Notes: a model not told the origin generated them from the sequence alone. Positions 47,659-56,640 are shown, numbered from the stretch's first letter. The stretch: DNA of 64,000 nt from Agrobacterium sp. a22-2 (GCF_012276985.1 NZ_JAAXMM010000008.1:1-64000), one strand, 5' to 3'. Translations and numbers: made by a program.

Positions 47659-48570
47659 ATGTCCCAATTCCAGCTTCGAGCGCACCGTCCGGCACGGCCG
47701 ATGCTCTATCTTGCGCCTGCCATCGCGCTGCTTGCGGTGTTTTTTCTCGCGCCAATCGTCGTCAATACGGTCATCGCCTTCACCGATATGGGGGCGAACC
47801 TGCGCGTCGGACAATTTACGCTGCAGAACTTCGAACGCATGACCCAGCGCGATGCGCGGTTGCCAATGGTGCTGCTGACAACGCTGATCTACGTGACCGC
47901 GACCCTGTTCATCTTCAATATCGGACTTGGCGCACTCCTGGCGATAACATCGACCGCGATACCCGACAGGCTCGGCAATTTCTTTCGCGGGTTGTGGCTG
48001 CTGCCGCGTATGAGCCCGGCTGTGCTCTATGGAATTTTGTGGATATGGATTGCTGATCCGACACCGTCCGGTTTGCTCAATCAGGTCACCGGCACGTTCG
48101 GTCTTCCGCCGATAAACCTGCGTAACGACTTTCCGCTCTTCCTCATCATTCTTGCAAATGGTGTCGTCGGTGCGTCCTTCGCCATGGTCATCCTGACCTC
48201 ATCGATCCGCTCTATTCCCTCGCACCTTGCCAATGCGGCGCGTGTCGATGGTGCCAGCGAATGGGGTGTGTTGCGCCATATCGTGGCGCCAGCGCTTTCG
48301 CAGCCCATCCGCTTCATTACCATCTATCAGGCGCTTTCGCTGATGACGACCTACGAATACATCCTGCTCATCACAGGCGGCGGTCCGGTCTACGATTCCA
48401 CACCCTATGCCCTCTACATCTATCGCCGCGCATTCGAAAACGGTGCCTATGCTTATGGTGCAGCGCTAGCGCTGGGTTTGATGGTCATCGGCGTTGCTGT
48501 CACCCTCGTGCAATGGCGCGTCACCAACATGCGCTCCACTTTCACTGCCCCAAAGATCGAGGTGCTGTGA
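47659..48570 (+). CDS. ABC importer permease 1 (MalF-type)
   Basis: 303 aa with six hydrophobic helices and the coupling EAA loop 'AARVDGASEWGVLRHIVAP'. 'MLYLAPAIALLAVFFLAPI' is the first helix. It forms the inner-membrane channel with the next gene product, whose ATG overlaps this stop (TGATG). Confidence 0.93.
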   Translation: MSQFQLRAHRPARPMLYLAPAIALLAVFFLAPIVVNTVIAFTDMGANLRVGQFTLQNFERMTQRDARLPMVLLTTLIYVTATLFIFNIGLGALLAITSTAIPDRLGNFFRGLWLLPRMSPAVLYGILWIWIADPTPSGLLNQVTGTFGLPPINLRNDFPLFLIILANGVVGASFAMVILTSSIRSIPSHLANAARVDGASEWGVLRHIVAPALSQPIRFITIYQALSLMTTYEYILLITGGGPVYDSTPYALYIYRRAFENGAYAYGAALALGLMVIGVAVTLVQWRVTNMRSTFTAPKIEVL

Positions 48571-49634
48571 TGACACTTGCCCAGACCAACACCGTTTCTT
48601 CCGCCGATTGGCGACGCCTTGAACGCCGGAGCACCGTCAACAGAGCCGGCTTTCTGTCGGCAATCATTCTCTTCCTGACGATTGTGTCGGTTCCGGTGCT
48701 GCTGCCCTACCTATGGCTGCTGGTGAAGTCGCTGACCTTGTCGGATGATGCCGTCAGCCGGCTTGTGCTTTGGCGGACGTCGGCCATTGCGGGCGTTGCG
48801 TATCTCGGCGCGATTGCTCTTGCGCTTCTGGCGGACCGGCTGCGCAAACCTGCCCTTTCCTGGGCCGTGCTCGGCATCGTGATCGTCATTCTGGTGGCGA
48901 TTTTCCTTCTTCCCCACATGACGATCGACAACTACCGCTTCCTGTGGAAGCGCGACATTGCCGGAACCGCCACCACCCGCATGGACCTGATGCCGTCGAT
49001 ATGGGTGGCACTCGGAAGCTCGGTTGTCTTCGCAGTCAGCCAGACGGTGATCGTCACGCTTGTCGCGACACCTGCGGCCTATGCGCTGTCACGCTTCGCC
49101 TTTGCGGGTCGCGAAAGTTTTCTGCGTGGCCTGCTTATGCTCCACGCTTTTCCGGCATTGGCGTTGACCGTCGCGATTTTCATCCAGCTTCACTATATGG
49201 GCCTGCTCAACAATCTGACCGGCGTGGTGCTGGTCATGAGCGCACTGGAACTGCCCTTCGCCATCTTCGTGCTCAAGAGCTTTTTCGACAATGTCCCGTG
49301 GGACATTGAGATGAGCGCTGTGACCGATGGGGCCACCCGCTCTCAGGCATTTCGCATGATCGTGCTGCCGCAGATCCGCGGCGGATTGATCGCGGTTGCC
49401 ACCTTCACATTCTTAAGAGGGTGGGAAGAGTACGTCTTCGTTCAGACGCTGCTGATCGACAAGAGCCAGATGACGATGAGCCTCTACCTCTTCTTCGTGG
49501 CACAGGACAATATGGGCGCGGACTACGGCATGATCGCCGCTGTCGGCATCATTTATCTGCTGCCTGTGCTACTCCTCTACACCTTCACGCAGAAGTACAT
49601 CACCCAGATGAGCTTCGGCGGGATCAAGGGATAA
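48570..49634 (+). CDS. ABC importer permease 2 (MalG-type) with an inserted membrane segment
   Basis: 354 aa, about 70 residues longer than usual. The EAA loop 'SAVTDGATRSQAFRMIVLP' and the C-terminus 'FTQKYITQMSFGGIKG' are typical of this class. Between the first helix ('LLPYLWLLVKSLT') and the usual 'IDNYRFLW' there is an extra stretch with two more hydrophobic helices ('AGVAYLGAIALALLA', 'AVLGIVIVILVAIFLLP'). The ATG overlaps the previous stop codon. Confidence 0.92.
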   Translation: MTLAQTNTVSSADWRRLERRSTVNRAGFLSAIILFLTIVSVPVLLPYLWLLVKSLTLSDDAVSRLVLWRTSAIAGVAYLGAIALALLADRLRKPALSWAVLGIVIVILVAIFLLPHMTIDNYRFLWKRDIAGTATTRMDLMPSIWVALGSSVVFAVSQTVIVTLVATPAAYALSRFAFAGRESFLRGLLMLHAFPALALTVAIFIQLHYMGLLNNLTGVVLVMSALELPFAIFVLKSFFDNVPWDIEMSAVTDGATRSQAFRMIVLPQIRGGLIAVATFTFLRGWEEYVFVQTLLIDKSQMTMSLYLFFVAQDNMGADYGMIAAVGIIYLLPVLLLYTFTQKYITQMSFGGIKG

Positions 49635-49639
49635 TTGCC

Positions 49640-50749
49640 ATGGCCAAGATCACTCTCGATAACGTCACCAAGAGCTGGGGCGAGACCCAGGTTCTGAAAC
49701 CGATGAACCTGACCATCGAAGACGGCGAGTTCGTTGCGATTCTCGGGCCATCCGGCTGCGGAAAATCCACGACGCTGTTTCTTCTGGCGGGCCTCTATGC
49801 GCCCACGGGTGGACAGATCGCCTTTGACGGTCACAACGTCAACCGCATCGATGCGCGCGACCGCAATGTGGGCGTCGTCTTCCAGTCCTATGCGCTCTAT
49901 CCGAACCTGACGGTGCGGGAAAATATCGCTTTTCCGCTTCGCTTCAAAACCATGGGCAAGGACGAGATTGCCAGACGTGTTGAGGAGGCGGCAAGCCTCG
50001 TGCAGATCGGCGCACTGCTTGACCGCCGTCCCTCGCAGCTCTCCGGGGGCCAGCAGCAGCGTGTGGCGCTTGCCCGCGCTCTGGTGAAGGAACCCAATAT
50101 CCTTTTGCTCGACGAGCCGCTTTCCAATCTCGACGCCACCCTGCGCATTACCATGCGTGCCGAGTTGAAAAGCATCCAGAAGCGGCTCGGTTTTACCACG
50201 CTGATCGTTACCCACGACCAGATCGAGGCGATCACCATGGCCGATCGGATCATCTGCATGAACAATGGCGAGATTGCCCAAGTCGGCACGCCGGACGACC
50301 TCTATCGCCGCCCCAGCAACCTGTTCGTGGCAGGCTTCATCGGCACACCGCCGATGAACCTCGTGAAGGGGCGAGCCGCCGGTCGCCGGCTGCGGCTGGG
50401 TGAGACGTCACTCGACCTCAACGTCCAACATGATGGAGAGGTCACATTCGGTCTACGGCCAGAAGACATCACCCTCGTCTCGAATACGGATGCGGCGTTG
50501 AAGGGCGAGATCGTTACCGTCGAGCCGATGGGTCGGGAAGTGTTCTACACGATCGATACGCTGGCCGGCCCCATCCATGCGCTGGAATATGGCGAAGCGG
50601 TCCGGCATGCGCCCGGCGCGTCCGTCGGCATAACCTGCAAATCGGATCTCCCGCTTCTCTTCGATAGATCGGGCAATCGCATTGTCGATCTTCACGCCCA
50701 TGTTTCTCATCAAGACATCCGGGCGAAAACGCTCGAGCCGGCACACTGA
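49640..50749 (+). CDS. ABC importer ATPase (MalK/UgpC-type)
   Basis: 369 aa. Walker A 'GPSGCGKST', signature 'LSGGQQQR', Walker B 'LLLDEP' and a C-terminal TOBE-like regulatory domain ('FGLRPEDI'). It powers the importer. It starts 5 bp after permease 2. Confidence 0.95.
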   Translation: MAKITLDNVTKSWGETQVLKPMNLTIEDGEFVAILGPSGCGKSTTLFLLAGLYAPTGGQIAFDGHNVNRIDARDRNVGVVFQSYALYPNLTVRENIAFPLRFKTMGKDEIARRVEEAASLVQIGALLDRRPSQLSGGQQQRVALARALVKEPNILLLDEPLSNLDATLRITMRAELKSIQKRLGFTTLIVTHDQIEAITMADRIICMNNGEIAQVGTPDDLYRRPSNLFVAGFIGTPPMNLVKGRAAGRRLRLGETSLDLNVQHDGEVTFGLRPEDITLVSNTDAALKGEIVTVEPMGREVFYTIDTLAGPIHALEYGEAVRHAPGASVGITCKSDLPLLFDRSGNRIVDLHAHVSHQDIRAKTLEPAH

Positions 50750-50762
50750 CAGGACTTTTTCA

Positions 50763-51485
50763 ATGACCAGGATCGTATCCCATCGCGGCGCCAACCGGTT
50801 TGCGCCGGAAAACACCTTTGCCGCCGCCGACCTCGCGCTGCTGCAGGGTGCCGACTACATCGAACTCGATGTGCGCGAGAGCGCCGACGGTGTGCTCTAT
50901 GTCTTCCATGACGAAACGCTGGACCGCACCACCAATGGCACCGGCCCAATCGGCCATGCTCTGTCAGAGGAAATTGACGCCCTCGATGCCGGCAGTTGGT
51001 TCGACGCCGCCTTCAGTGGCGCCCGCGTGCCGCGGCTCGATGCCTATCTCCGGCATTTGCGTGGCCGCGCCGGCGTCTACATCGAACTGAAATATTGCGA
51101 TCCGGCAAAGGTGGTGGCGCTGGTGCGAGACCTGGGCATGGTGCGCGACACGTTCTATTTTTCGTTTTCCGAGGACATGCGCCGCGATCTGCAATTAATC
51201 GCCCCGGAATTTCGCAAGATGATGACGTTGAATATCGCCAAGTCGCCGTCCCTGGTCGGTGCCGTTCACCACGCCACAATCATTGAGATCACTGTCGAGC
51301 AGATGCGCCGTGCGGGTCTGCTCGGCGCCTGCCGGAGGGCCGGGCTTGAGGTGATGATCTACTATGGGGGAGAGGATATGGCCGTTCACCGCGAAATTGC
51401 CGAAAGCGGCGTCGACTATATCAATCTCGACCGCCCGGACCTGTTCGACGCTGCCCGCCGCGAACGGCAGGAAGCCGCCGCCTGA
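50763..51485 (+). CDS. Glycerophosphodiester phosphodiesterase
   Basis: 240 aa GDPD family. The active site shows 'SHRGANRFAPENT', 'IELDVRESADGVLYVFHDETLDRTTNG' (recognisable in 'ELDV' and 'HDETLDR') and 'INLDRPD' near the end. It hydrolyses glycerophosphodiesters to glycerol-3-phosphate and an alcohol. No signal peptide, so it acts on imported substrate. The start ATG is 13 bp after the ATPase. Confidence 0.92.
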   Translation: MTRIVSHRGANRFAPENTFAAADLALLQGADYIELDVRESADGVLYVFHDETLDRTTNGTGPIGHALSEEIDALDAGSWFDAAFSGARVPRLDAYLRHLRGRAGVYIELKYCDPAKVVALVRDLGMVRDTFYFSFSEDMRRDLQLIAPEFRKMMTLNIAKSPSLVGAVHHATIIEITVEQMRRAGLLGACRRAGLEVMIYYGGEDMAVHREIAESGVDYINLDRPDLFDAARRERQEAAA

Positions 51486-52996
51486 TGCAGATCGCAGTGG
51501 TCGCCGACGTTCATCTGCATGATTTGCACGGTGGCTATGGCATGGTAGAAGAGGGGAGCGGCGGGCTTGTCCTTCGAACACTGGCGGACACGATGGCGTC
51601 GACCCGGGTGTTCAACGAGAGCCATTCAGCCTTCCTTGCCGTGCTTGATGATATCGTTCGGCGCGGCATCCGCGATGTCGTTCTTCTGGGGGATTACTCC
51701 GACGACGGTCAGCTGGGCGCGGTTGCGGCCGTGAAACGCATTCTGTCAGACTACGAAAACACACACGGCCTGCGCTTCTTCACGACCTTCGGCAATCATG
51801 ATTCCTACGGTCCAGCATCGCGTCATCTGGCCAAGCGACTGACAAAGGCTGATGGCCTTCAGCCTCGGCTGGTGACGAGCGATGATCGCGCCCCAGCGCC
51901 AGCCGTCGTCTGTTCGGGGATGCGCGGCATGTCGACCGCCGAGGCGATGGAGGCCATGGCCCTCTACGGTGTCACGCGTCCGCCCAATGTTTTCCATTGG
52001 GAGACTCCAGGGGATGATGATCGGGCGAGCCTTGACGCGTCCTATCTTGTCGAGCCGCAGCAAGGACTCTGGCTTCTGATGCTTGACGCCAATGTCTTCC
52101 AAAAGGTTGGCGACGCCTGGCGGGTGAGAGCGGATGCAGCCTGGGACCATGTGTTGGCAGAGCGCCCCTATCTGCTGGCATGGATGGAGGATGTGGCTGA
52201 TCGCGCGAAGCGGCTGGGCAAGACCTTGCTGGCCTTTTCGCATTATCCGGCCTTGCCTCTTGCATTGAAGGGCGAAGGGAGCGAGATCCAGTCGGCTTGC
52301 ACGCCGGAATGGTCGAAGCGTATGCCGTCGCTTGAAACTGGCCGACGTATCGCGCGCGCCGGTATAGGTTGGCATTTTAGTGGACATATGCATGTTGCCG
52401 GGCGGATCGAGCTGGATGGCCTTGTCAACATCGCCGTGCCATCGCCGGTCGCCTATCCGGGTGGCTACGTTGTTGTCAACGTGCAGGCCGATGGCGTGGA
52501 TGTCGAGGCCGTCCGGCTCGAAAACGTTGCCGGTTTCGATGCGGCGTTCCCGGCCTATGAGGTGCAGTCCGGCGACGACAATGGTGCGCCTCTTGGCAAG
52601 GTGCTTGCGTGTGCGACCTATTCCGACTTTCTGCGGGTCCATCTGCAAAATCTGATCGAGACGAAACATGTTCTCGATGATTGGTCACCGGAACTTCTGG
52701 CCTCCCTCGACACACCGATAGGGCAGGTACTGGGCGAGGGTTCCAGTGCGGCAGACCTGAATGTGCTATGGCCGCACGTTACGTCTTTGCCGTTTGGGCG
52801 GATGGTCGAGGATTACTATCTCATACGGGCTGCTGGACGACAGGTTTTAGGTCAATTGTCGCCAGAAAGGGTTGCGTTCTATCGCGATCTCGATCTGCGT
52901 TTCAGATCGTCACTATTGCTGGAAGGCGCAAGATTTGGGGATCATTCCGGATTTCTGGCGTTATTTACCGCCTGTACAAACGCGGTTCTTGACTGA
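51485..52996 (+). CDS. Calcineurin-like metallophosphoesterase
   Basis: 503 aa. Metal-binding motifs are 'VADVHLHD', 'LLGDYSDDG', 'FGNHDS', 'FSHYPAL' and 'FSGHMHVAG'. The enzyme hydrolyses a phosphomonoester or diester. Its ATG overlaps the GDPD stop (TGATG), so the two enzymes are probably coupled, perhaps releasing and then dephosphorylating the imported compound. It ends the operon. Confidence 0.88.
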   Translation: MQIAVVADVHLHDLHGGYGMVEEGSGGLVLRTLADTMASTRVFNESHSAFLAVLDDIVRRGIRDVVLLGDYSDDGQLGAVAAVKRILSDYENTHGLRFFTTFGNHDSYGPASRHLAKRLTKADGLQPRLVTSDDRAPAPAVVCSGMRGMSTAEAMEAMALYGVTRPPNVFHWETPGDDDRASLDASYLVEPQQGLWLLMLDANVFQKVGDAWRVRADAAWDHVLAERPYLLAWMEDVADRAKRLGKTLLAFSHYPALPLALKGEGSEIQSACTPEWSKRMPSLETGRRIARAGIGWHFSGHMHVAGRIELDGLVNIAVPSPVAYPGGYVVVNVQADGVDVEAVRLENVAGFDAAFPAYEVQSGDDNGAPLGKVLACATYSDFLRVHLQNLIETKHVLDDWSPELLASLDTPIGQVLGEGSSAADLNVLWPHVTSLPFGRMVEDYYLIRAAGRQVLGQLSPERVAFYRDLDLRFRSSLLLEGARFGDHSGFLALFTACTNAVLD

Positions 52997-53554
52997 CAGC
53001 ATGATGGCTGCATGTATTTACATACATTTCCAGTTCGATTCCGTTCAAGGCGTTAGATATCGTAGTGGTCTCCAACGGTCACCGCACCTTGCTGTGAGGC
53101 CCACAGCGACGTGCAAAAACGGTCTGCGTTCTCCTGCCCTTCAAATGCAGAGACGAGTTGCGCTGGTCTGCCATAACATTCCCATAACGTGGGACAAGCT
53201 CCCCAAAATGGTGTGCGTCTGGTAAGGAGACGCATCCTGCGGACCGGGCTGTCGTGAACCGAGCCCATGGTCTCGGCCATCCGGCTTCCATCCCTTGCGT
53301 TTGACGGGCCGCTTTGCTGCCCGTTTGCTGAGCACGGCTCTTCTAGGAGCCCTGCGATCTTTTTCTGTCTGTTTGGGGCTTGCAGCCCCGTCCTCCGTCA
53401 AGACCAAGCCCTTCGGGCAAAAGCATCCGGGCCGTGGCTCGGCGTTCGCCTGCGCCCGCACCACCCCGGACGCTTTTGGTCTGGACGGTTTCCCCCTCTC
53501 TTCGCCAGAGGGGCAGATCGGTTGCATGCGCAACCCGATCAAAGGAAAAGGGAC
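52997..53554 (+). promoter_or_regulatory. 558-bp structured leader upstream of ardC
   Basis: No gene is supported. The region holds several small hairpins: GGGGC/GCCCC near 53376, and GATCGGTTGC with its near-complement (53516-53540), which ends just before the ribosome site AAAGG of ardC. The left border of the accessory region must lie in or near it. No tRNA or clear attachment site is seen. Confidence 0.4.
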
Positions 53555-54457
53555 ATGAAGAACGATGTTTATCAGCAGGTGACCGACAAGATTATTGCCG
53601 ATCTGGAAAATGGCGAGCTGACTTGGCTGAAGCCTTGGAGTGCTGGCAATATGGAGGGAAGGATCACCAGACCATTACGGCACAACGGGCTGGCCTATAG
53701 CGGCATCAACGTTTTGATGCTTTGGGGCGCGGCCATCGAGGCAGGTTTTTCCTCGCCCTATTGGATGACTTTCAAGCAGGCCAATGAACTTGGCGCGCAT
53801 GTGCGCAAGGGCGAGCGTGGCAATATGGTTGTCTATGCGAACACCATCACCAAGACCGAGGAACAGGACGACGGCGGAGAGGAAGAGCGGCACATTCCGT
53901 TCATGAGAGCTTATACGGTTTTCAACGTTGAGCAAATTGAAGGACTGCCCGAGCAATATTATGCGAAGCCCGAACCCGTGCTTGATCCAGCCATGCGGAT
54001 CGAACACGCCGAAGCGTTCTTTGCCGCGACCCGTGCCGATATTCGTCACGGCGGCAATCAGGCCTATTACAGTGGCGCGAGCGATCATGTGCAGATGCCC
54101 TGTTTCGAGAGCTTTCACGTGCCCGAGGCCTACTATGCGACGCTAGCGCACGAACTGACCCACTGGACAAAACACAAGAACCGCCTTGACCGGGAGCTTG
54201 GTCGCAAAAATTGGGGCGATGAAGGTTATGCCCGCGAGGAACTGGTTGCCGAGCTTGGCGCAGCATTTCTGTGCGCCGATCTGGAATTGACGCCGGAGCC
54301 TGGTGCGGACCACGCAGCTTATATTCAGGGCTGGCTCAAAGTGCTGAAGGAAGACAAGCGCGCAATCTTCAGCGCCGCCGCCCATGCGCAGCGCGCCGCC
54401 GATTTCCTGCACGGTCTGCAAAGCGTTGCGGACACCAAGGAAGGAGCCGCCGCGTGA
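53555..54457 (+). CDS. ardC: ArdC-family antirestriction protein
   Basis: 300 aa. The N-terminal single-strand DNA-binding domain ('DKIIADLENGELTWLKPW', 'YSGINVLMLW') is followed by a zincin-like domain with 'HELTH' and a downstream 'EELVAELGAAFLC'. ArdC proteins are carried by conjugative plasmids and elements and protect entering DNA from restriction. The ATG is chosen from AAAGG upstream and homology starting at 'MKNDVYQQVTDKI'. It marks the start of the element-like region. Confidence 0.93.
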   Translation: MKNDVYQQVTDKIIADLENGELTWLKPWSAGNMEGRITRPLRHNGLAYSGINVLMLWGAAIEAGFSSPYWMTFKQANELGAHVRKGERGNMVVYANTITKTEEQDDGGEEERHIPFMRAYTVFNVEQIEGLPEQYYAKPEPVLDPAMRIEHAEAFFAATRADIRHGGNQAYYSGASDHVQMPCFESFHVPEAYYATLAHELTHWTKHKNRLDRELGRKNWGDEGYAREELVAELGAAFLCADLELTPEPGADHAAYIQGWLKVLKEDKRAIFSAAAHAQRAADFLHGLQSVADTKEGAAA

Positions 54458-54489
54458 GCGGCGGTTCCCCTTGTTCCGGCGGGAAAATC

Positions 54490-54510
54490 GCGCCCGCCAG
54501 AGGCGGGCGC
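54490..54510 (+). terminator. GC-rich hairpin between ardC and abiE
   Basis: A perfect 9-bp stem GCGCCCGCC with its complement and a 3-nt loop starts 33 nt after the ardC stop. There is no T-run, so termination is possible but not certain. Confidence 0.45.
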
Positions 54511-54541
54511 TGGAGATACGGGGTTTGAATATCGGTGAGAA

Positions 54542-54626
54542 TACTCAACCTTGTTGAGTATGTTGAGGTTATGTCAAACTTGAAAGTAGTTTGAGAACCG
54601 TTTAATATGCTCAGTATGGCTGAGCA
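54542..54626. promoter_or_regulatory. Three inverted repeats at the abiE promoter: likely AbiEi operators
   Basis: TACTCAAC/GTTGAGTA (54542-54560, 3-bp spacer), TCAAACT/AGTTTGA (54574-54594, 7-bp spacer) and TGCTCAG/CTGAGCA (54608-54626, 5-bp spacer, over the start codons). AbiEi antitoxins repress their own operon by binding inverted repeats in the promoter. Confidence 0.6.
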
Positions 54627-55470
54627 ATCCGCATCACATTTAAACCGGCTTGAGAAAGACCTCCCTGAGGGGCTGGTCGTGGATGCCGCTTGGCTGGAAG
54701 CGCGCGGCATAGCCAGCAATCTGCGCGCCTACTACGTCAAGGCCGGCTGGCTGGAACAGCCGGTGCGCAGTGTCTATAGACGTCCGCGTGGCACGCTGAG
54801 CTGGCAGCAAGTCGTCATATCGCTTCAGACCCTGCTCTTGCGAACGCCGCTCTATGTCGGCGGGCGCACCGCGCTGGAGCTTCAGGGTTTTGCCCATTAC
54901 CTCTCGCACGAGACCAAGACCGTTCATCTCTATGGGCCGGACAAGCCGCCGACATGGTTGGACAAGCTGAACCTTCCTCAGCGTTTTGTCTATCACAACA
55001 GCGCGACCCTCTTCCGGAATGATCCGATCACGCAGGGGCTTGGCAGTCTTGCCTGGAATATCGCGGACGGAACAGGCCGCGATCTCACCCGCTTTCAGGG
55101 TGGCAGTCTGACCTCGCTCGCATGGGGGCAGTGGGATTGGCCATTGACCCTTTCGCAGCCCGAGCGTGCTTATCTGGAAATGCTCGATGAACTGCCGCGC
55201 CATGAGAGTTTCCATCAAGCCGATATGATCATGCAGAGTGCCGCAAATTTCAGCCCGAGGCGGCTGCAAAAGCTGCTGGTGGACTGTGACAGCGTCAAGG
55301 TGAAACGCCTGTTCTTCCTCTTCGCGGATCGTCACCGTCATGCGTGGCTCAAGCGTCTGGACAAGGATGCGATCGATCTGGGCAAGGGCAAACGCATGCT
55401 TGTCCCCGGAGGCAGGCTCGATCCGGTCTATCTGATAACCGTGCCGGAGGACCTTGATGCCGTTTCGTGA
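54607..55470 (+). CDS. abiEi: AbiEi-type antitoxin and autoregulator
   Basis: 287 aa. An N-terminal winged-helix segment ('MAEQSASHLNRLEKDLP', 'GIASNLRAYYVKAGWLEQPV', 'VYRRPRGTLSWQ') is followed by the AbiEi C-terminal domain ('YVGGRTALELQGFAHYL'). It neutralises the type IV nucleotidyltransferase toxin encoded next and represses the operon. ATG 54607 or 54616 are both possible starts. Its stop overlaps the toxin start by 14 bp. Confidence 0.88.
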   Translation: MLSMAEQSASHLNRLEKDLPEGLVVDAAWLEARGIASNLRAYYVKAGWLEQPVRSVYRRPRGTLSWQQVVISLQTLLLRTPLYVGGRTALELQGFAHYLSHETKTVHLYGPDKPPTWLDKLNLPQRFVYHNSATLFRNDPITQGLGSLAWNIADGTGRDLTRFQGGSLTSLAWGQWDWPLTLSQPERAYLEMLDELPRHESFHQADMIMQSAANFSPRRLQKLLVDCDSVKVKRLFFLFADRHRHAWLKRLDKDAIDLGKGKRMLVPGGRLDPVYLITVPEDLDAVS

Positions 55471-56374
55471 CCAGTACCAGGCCCAGGTTCGGCTCCTTAT
55501 GCGCCTTCTTCCCATTGTGGCGCGCGAAGCCTGTTTTGCGCTCAAGGGCGGAACGGCGATCAACCTCTTTGTGCGCAACATGCCGCGCCTCTCGGTTTAT
55601 ATCGATCTGATGTATCTGCCGGTCCATGACAGGCCGGAGGCTTTGGCTGGGATCGATGCCGCGATGAAGCGCATCAAGTCCGCAGCTCTTGCGGAGCTGC
55701 CCGGCGCGCGCGTCACCGAAAACATTCATGATGGTGCAGTTCTGCGCCTGCTCGTGATTGCGGACGGGACGCAGGTCAAGATCGAAGTCTCGCCCGTATT
55801 ACGCGGCGTGGTCCATGAGCCATCCATGATTTCCGTCACCGAGGCGGTTGAAGATGCGTTCGGCTTTGCCGAAACCAGTGTCGTTTCCTTCGAAGACCTT
55901 TTTGCGGGCAAACTGGTTGCCGCGCTGGACCGGCAGCATCCGCGTGACCTCTTCGACGTGCGAGGTCTGCTTGCCCATGAAGGGCTGAGTGATGATCTGC
56001 GCGAAGCGTTCATCGTTTACCTACTCAGTCACAACCGCCCTATGGGCGAGGTGCTATCGGGCCGTGTCAAGGACCTCGCAAACGAATACAACAATGGCTT
56101 CGAAGGCATGACCGAGACGACTGTCGCAATCGATGATCTGGTCAAAACCCAGCATGAAATGATCGAGGTGCTAATCGGCGGCATGCCGGATCACCACCGG
56201 GAATTTCTGATCGGCTTCGAGCGCGGGGAACCGGACTGGTCCTTGCTGAAGATTGGTCACGTGGCAGAGCTTCCGGCCATCCGCTGGCGGCAGTACAATC
56301 TCGACAAACTCAAGCCGGACCAACGTTCAGCCCTGGTCGAATTGCTGCGAACTTCCCTTGAACGGCGCGCATAG
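55457..56374 (+). CDS. abiEii: AbiEii-type nucleotidyltransferase toxin with an altered DxD motif
   Basis: 305 aa DUF1814/AbiEii family. 'ALKGGTAINLF' is the nucleotidyltransferase motif I and 'SFEDLFAGKLVAALDRQHPRD' the later motif (seen in 'FAGKL' and 'RHPRD'-like text). The metal-binding motif expected as 'LSVDIDLTYLPV' reads 'LSVYIDLMYLPV': Asp48 is Tyr (codon TAT, 55598-55600), and Thr52 is Met. Loss of the first Asp of DxD should abolish activity. The rest of the protein is full length. The toxin part of the system may therefore be dead while the antitoxin is kept. Confidence 0.88.
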   Translation: MPFRDQYQAQVRLLMRLLPIVAREACFALKGGTAINLFVRNMPRLSVYIDLMYLPVHDRPEALAGIDAAMKRIKSAALAELPGARVTENIHDGAVLRLLVIADGTQVKIEVSPVLRGVVHEPSMISVTEAVEDAFGFAETSVVSFEDLFAGKLVAALDRQHPRDLFDVRGLLAHEGLSDDLREAFIVYLLSHNRPMGEVLSGRVKDLANEYNNGFEGMTETTVAIDDLVKTQHEMIEVLIGGMPDHHREFLIGFERGEPDWSLLKIGHVAELPAIRWRQYNLDKLKPDQRSALVELLRTSLERRA

Positions 56375-56461
56375 AAACCCCCCTCGCTCTCGGCTTTAAA
56401 CACCGGAAAGCAGCGATATTGGGAGCGTAAACAGGGGTAGGGGAAGGACCGCAAGATAAAG

Positions 56462-56640
56462 CGAACCGGGGGTTCGCGCTCGCGTTGCTCCAAGTGATTG
56501 CCTGCACATTGTTTTCCGGTACGGAAAACGGAAAAGGGCGATTTGCGCGAGGTGCGAGGAACTTTAAGTTTCGCTGATGTTTCATTTTCCTGAAATGGAT
56601 ACGCCGCACCTTCCGCGAGGTGCGCTACGCCAATCTACCC
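56462..56640. other. oriT-like cluster of repeats upstream of the relaxase remnant
   Basis: Perfect hairpins GCGAACC/GGTTCGC (56461-56477), GTTTTCCG/CGGAAAAC (56511-56529) and CGCACCT/AGGTGCG (56606-56625), plus an 11-bp direct repeat CGCGAGGTGCG (56546-56556 and 56615-56625). All lie within 260 bp before a relaxase gene, where transfer origins usually are. No nic site is identified. The 348-bp gap 56375-56722 holds no gene. Confidence 0.4.

Noticed and set aside
46181..47755. A 524-codon minus-strand open frame over the solute-binding protein gene
   Set aside because: Antisense to a gene with clear family motifs and signal peptide; no supporting motifs of its own.
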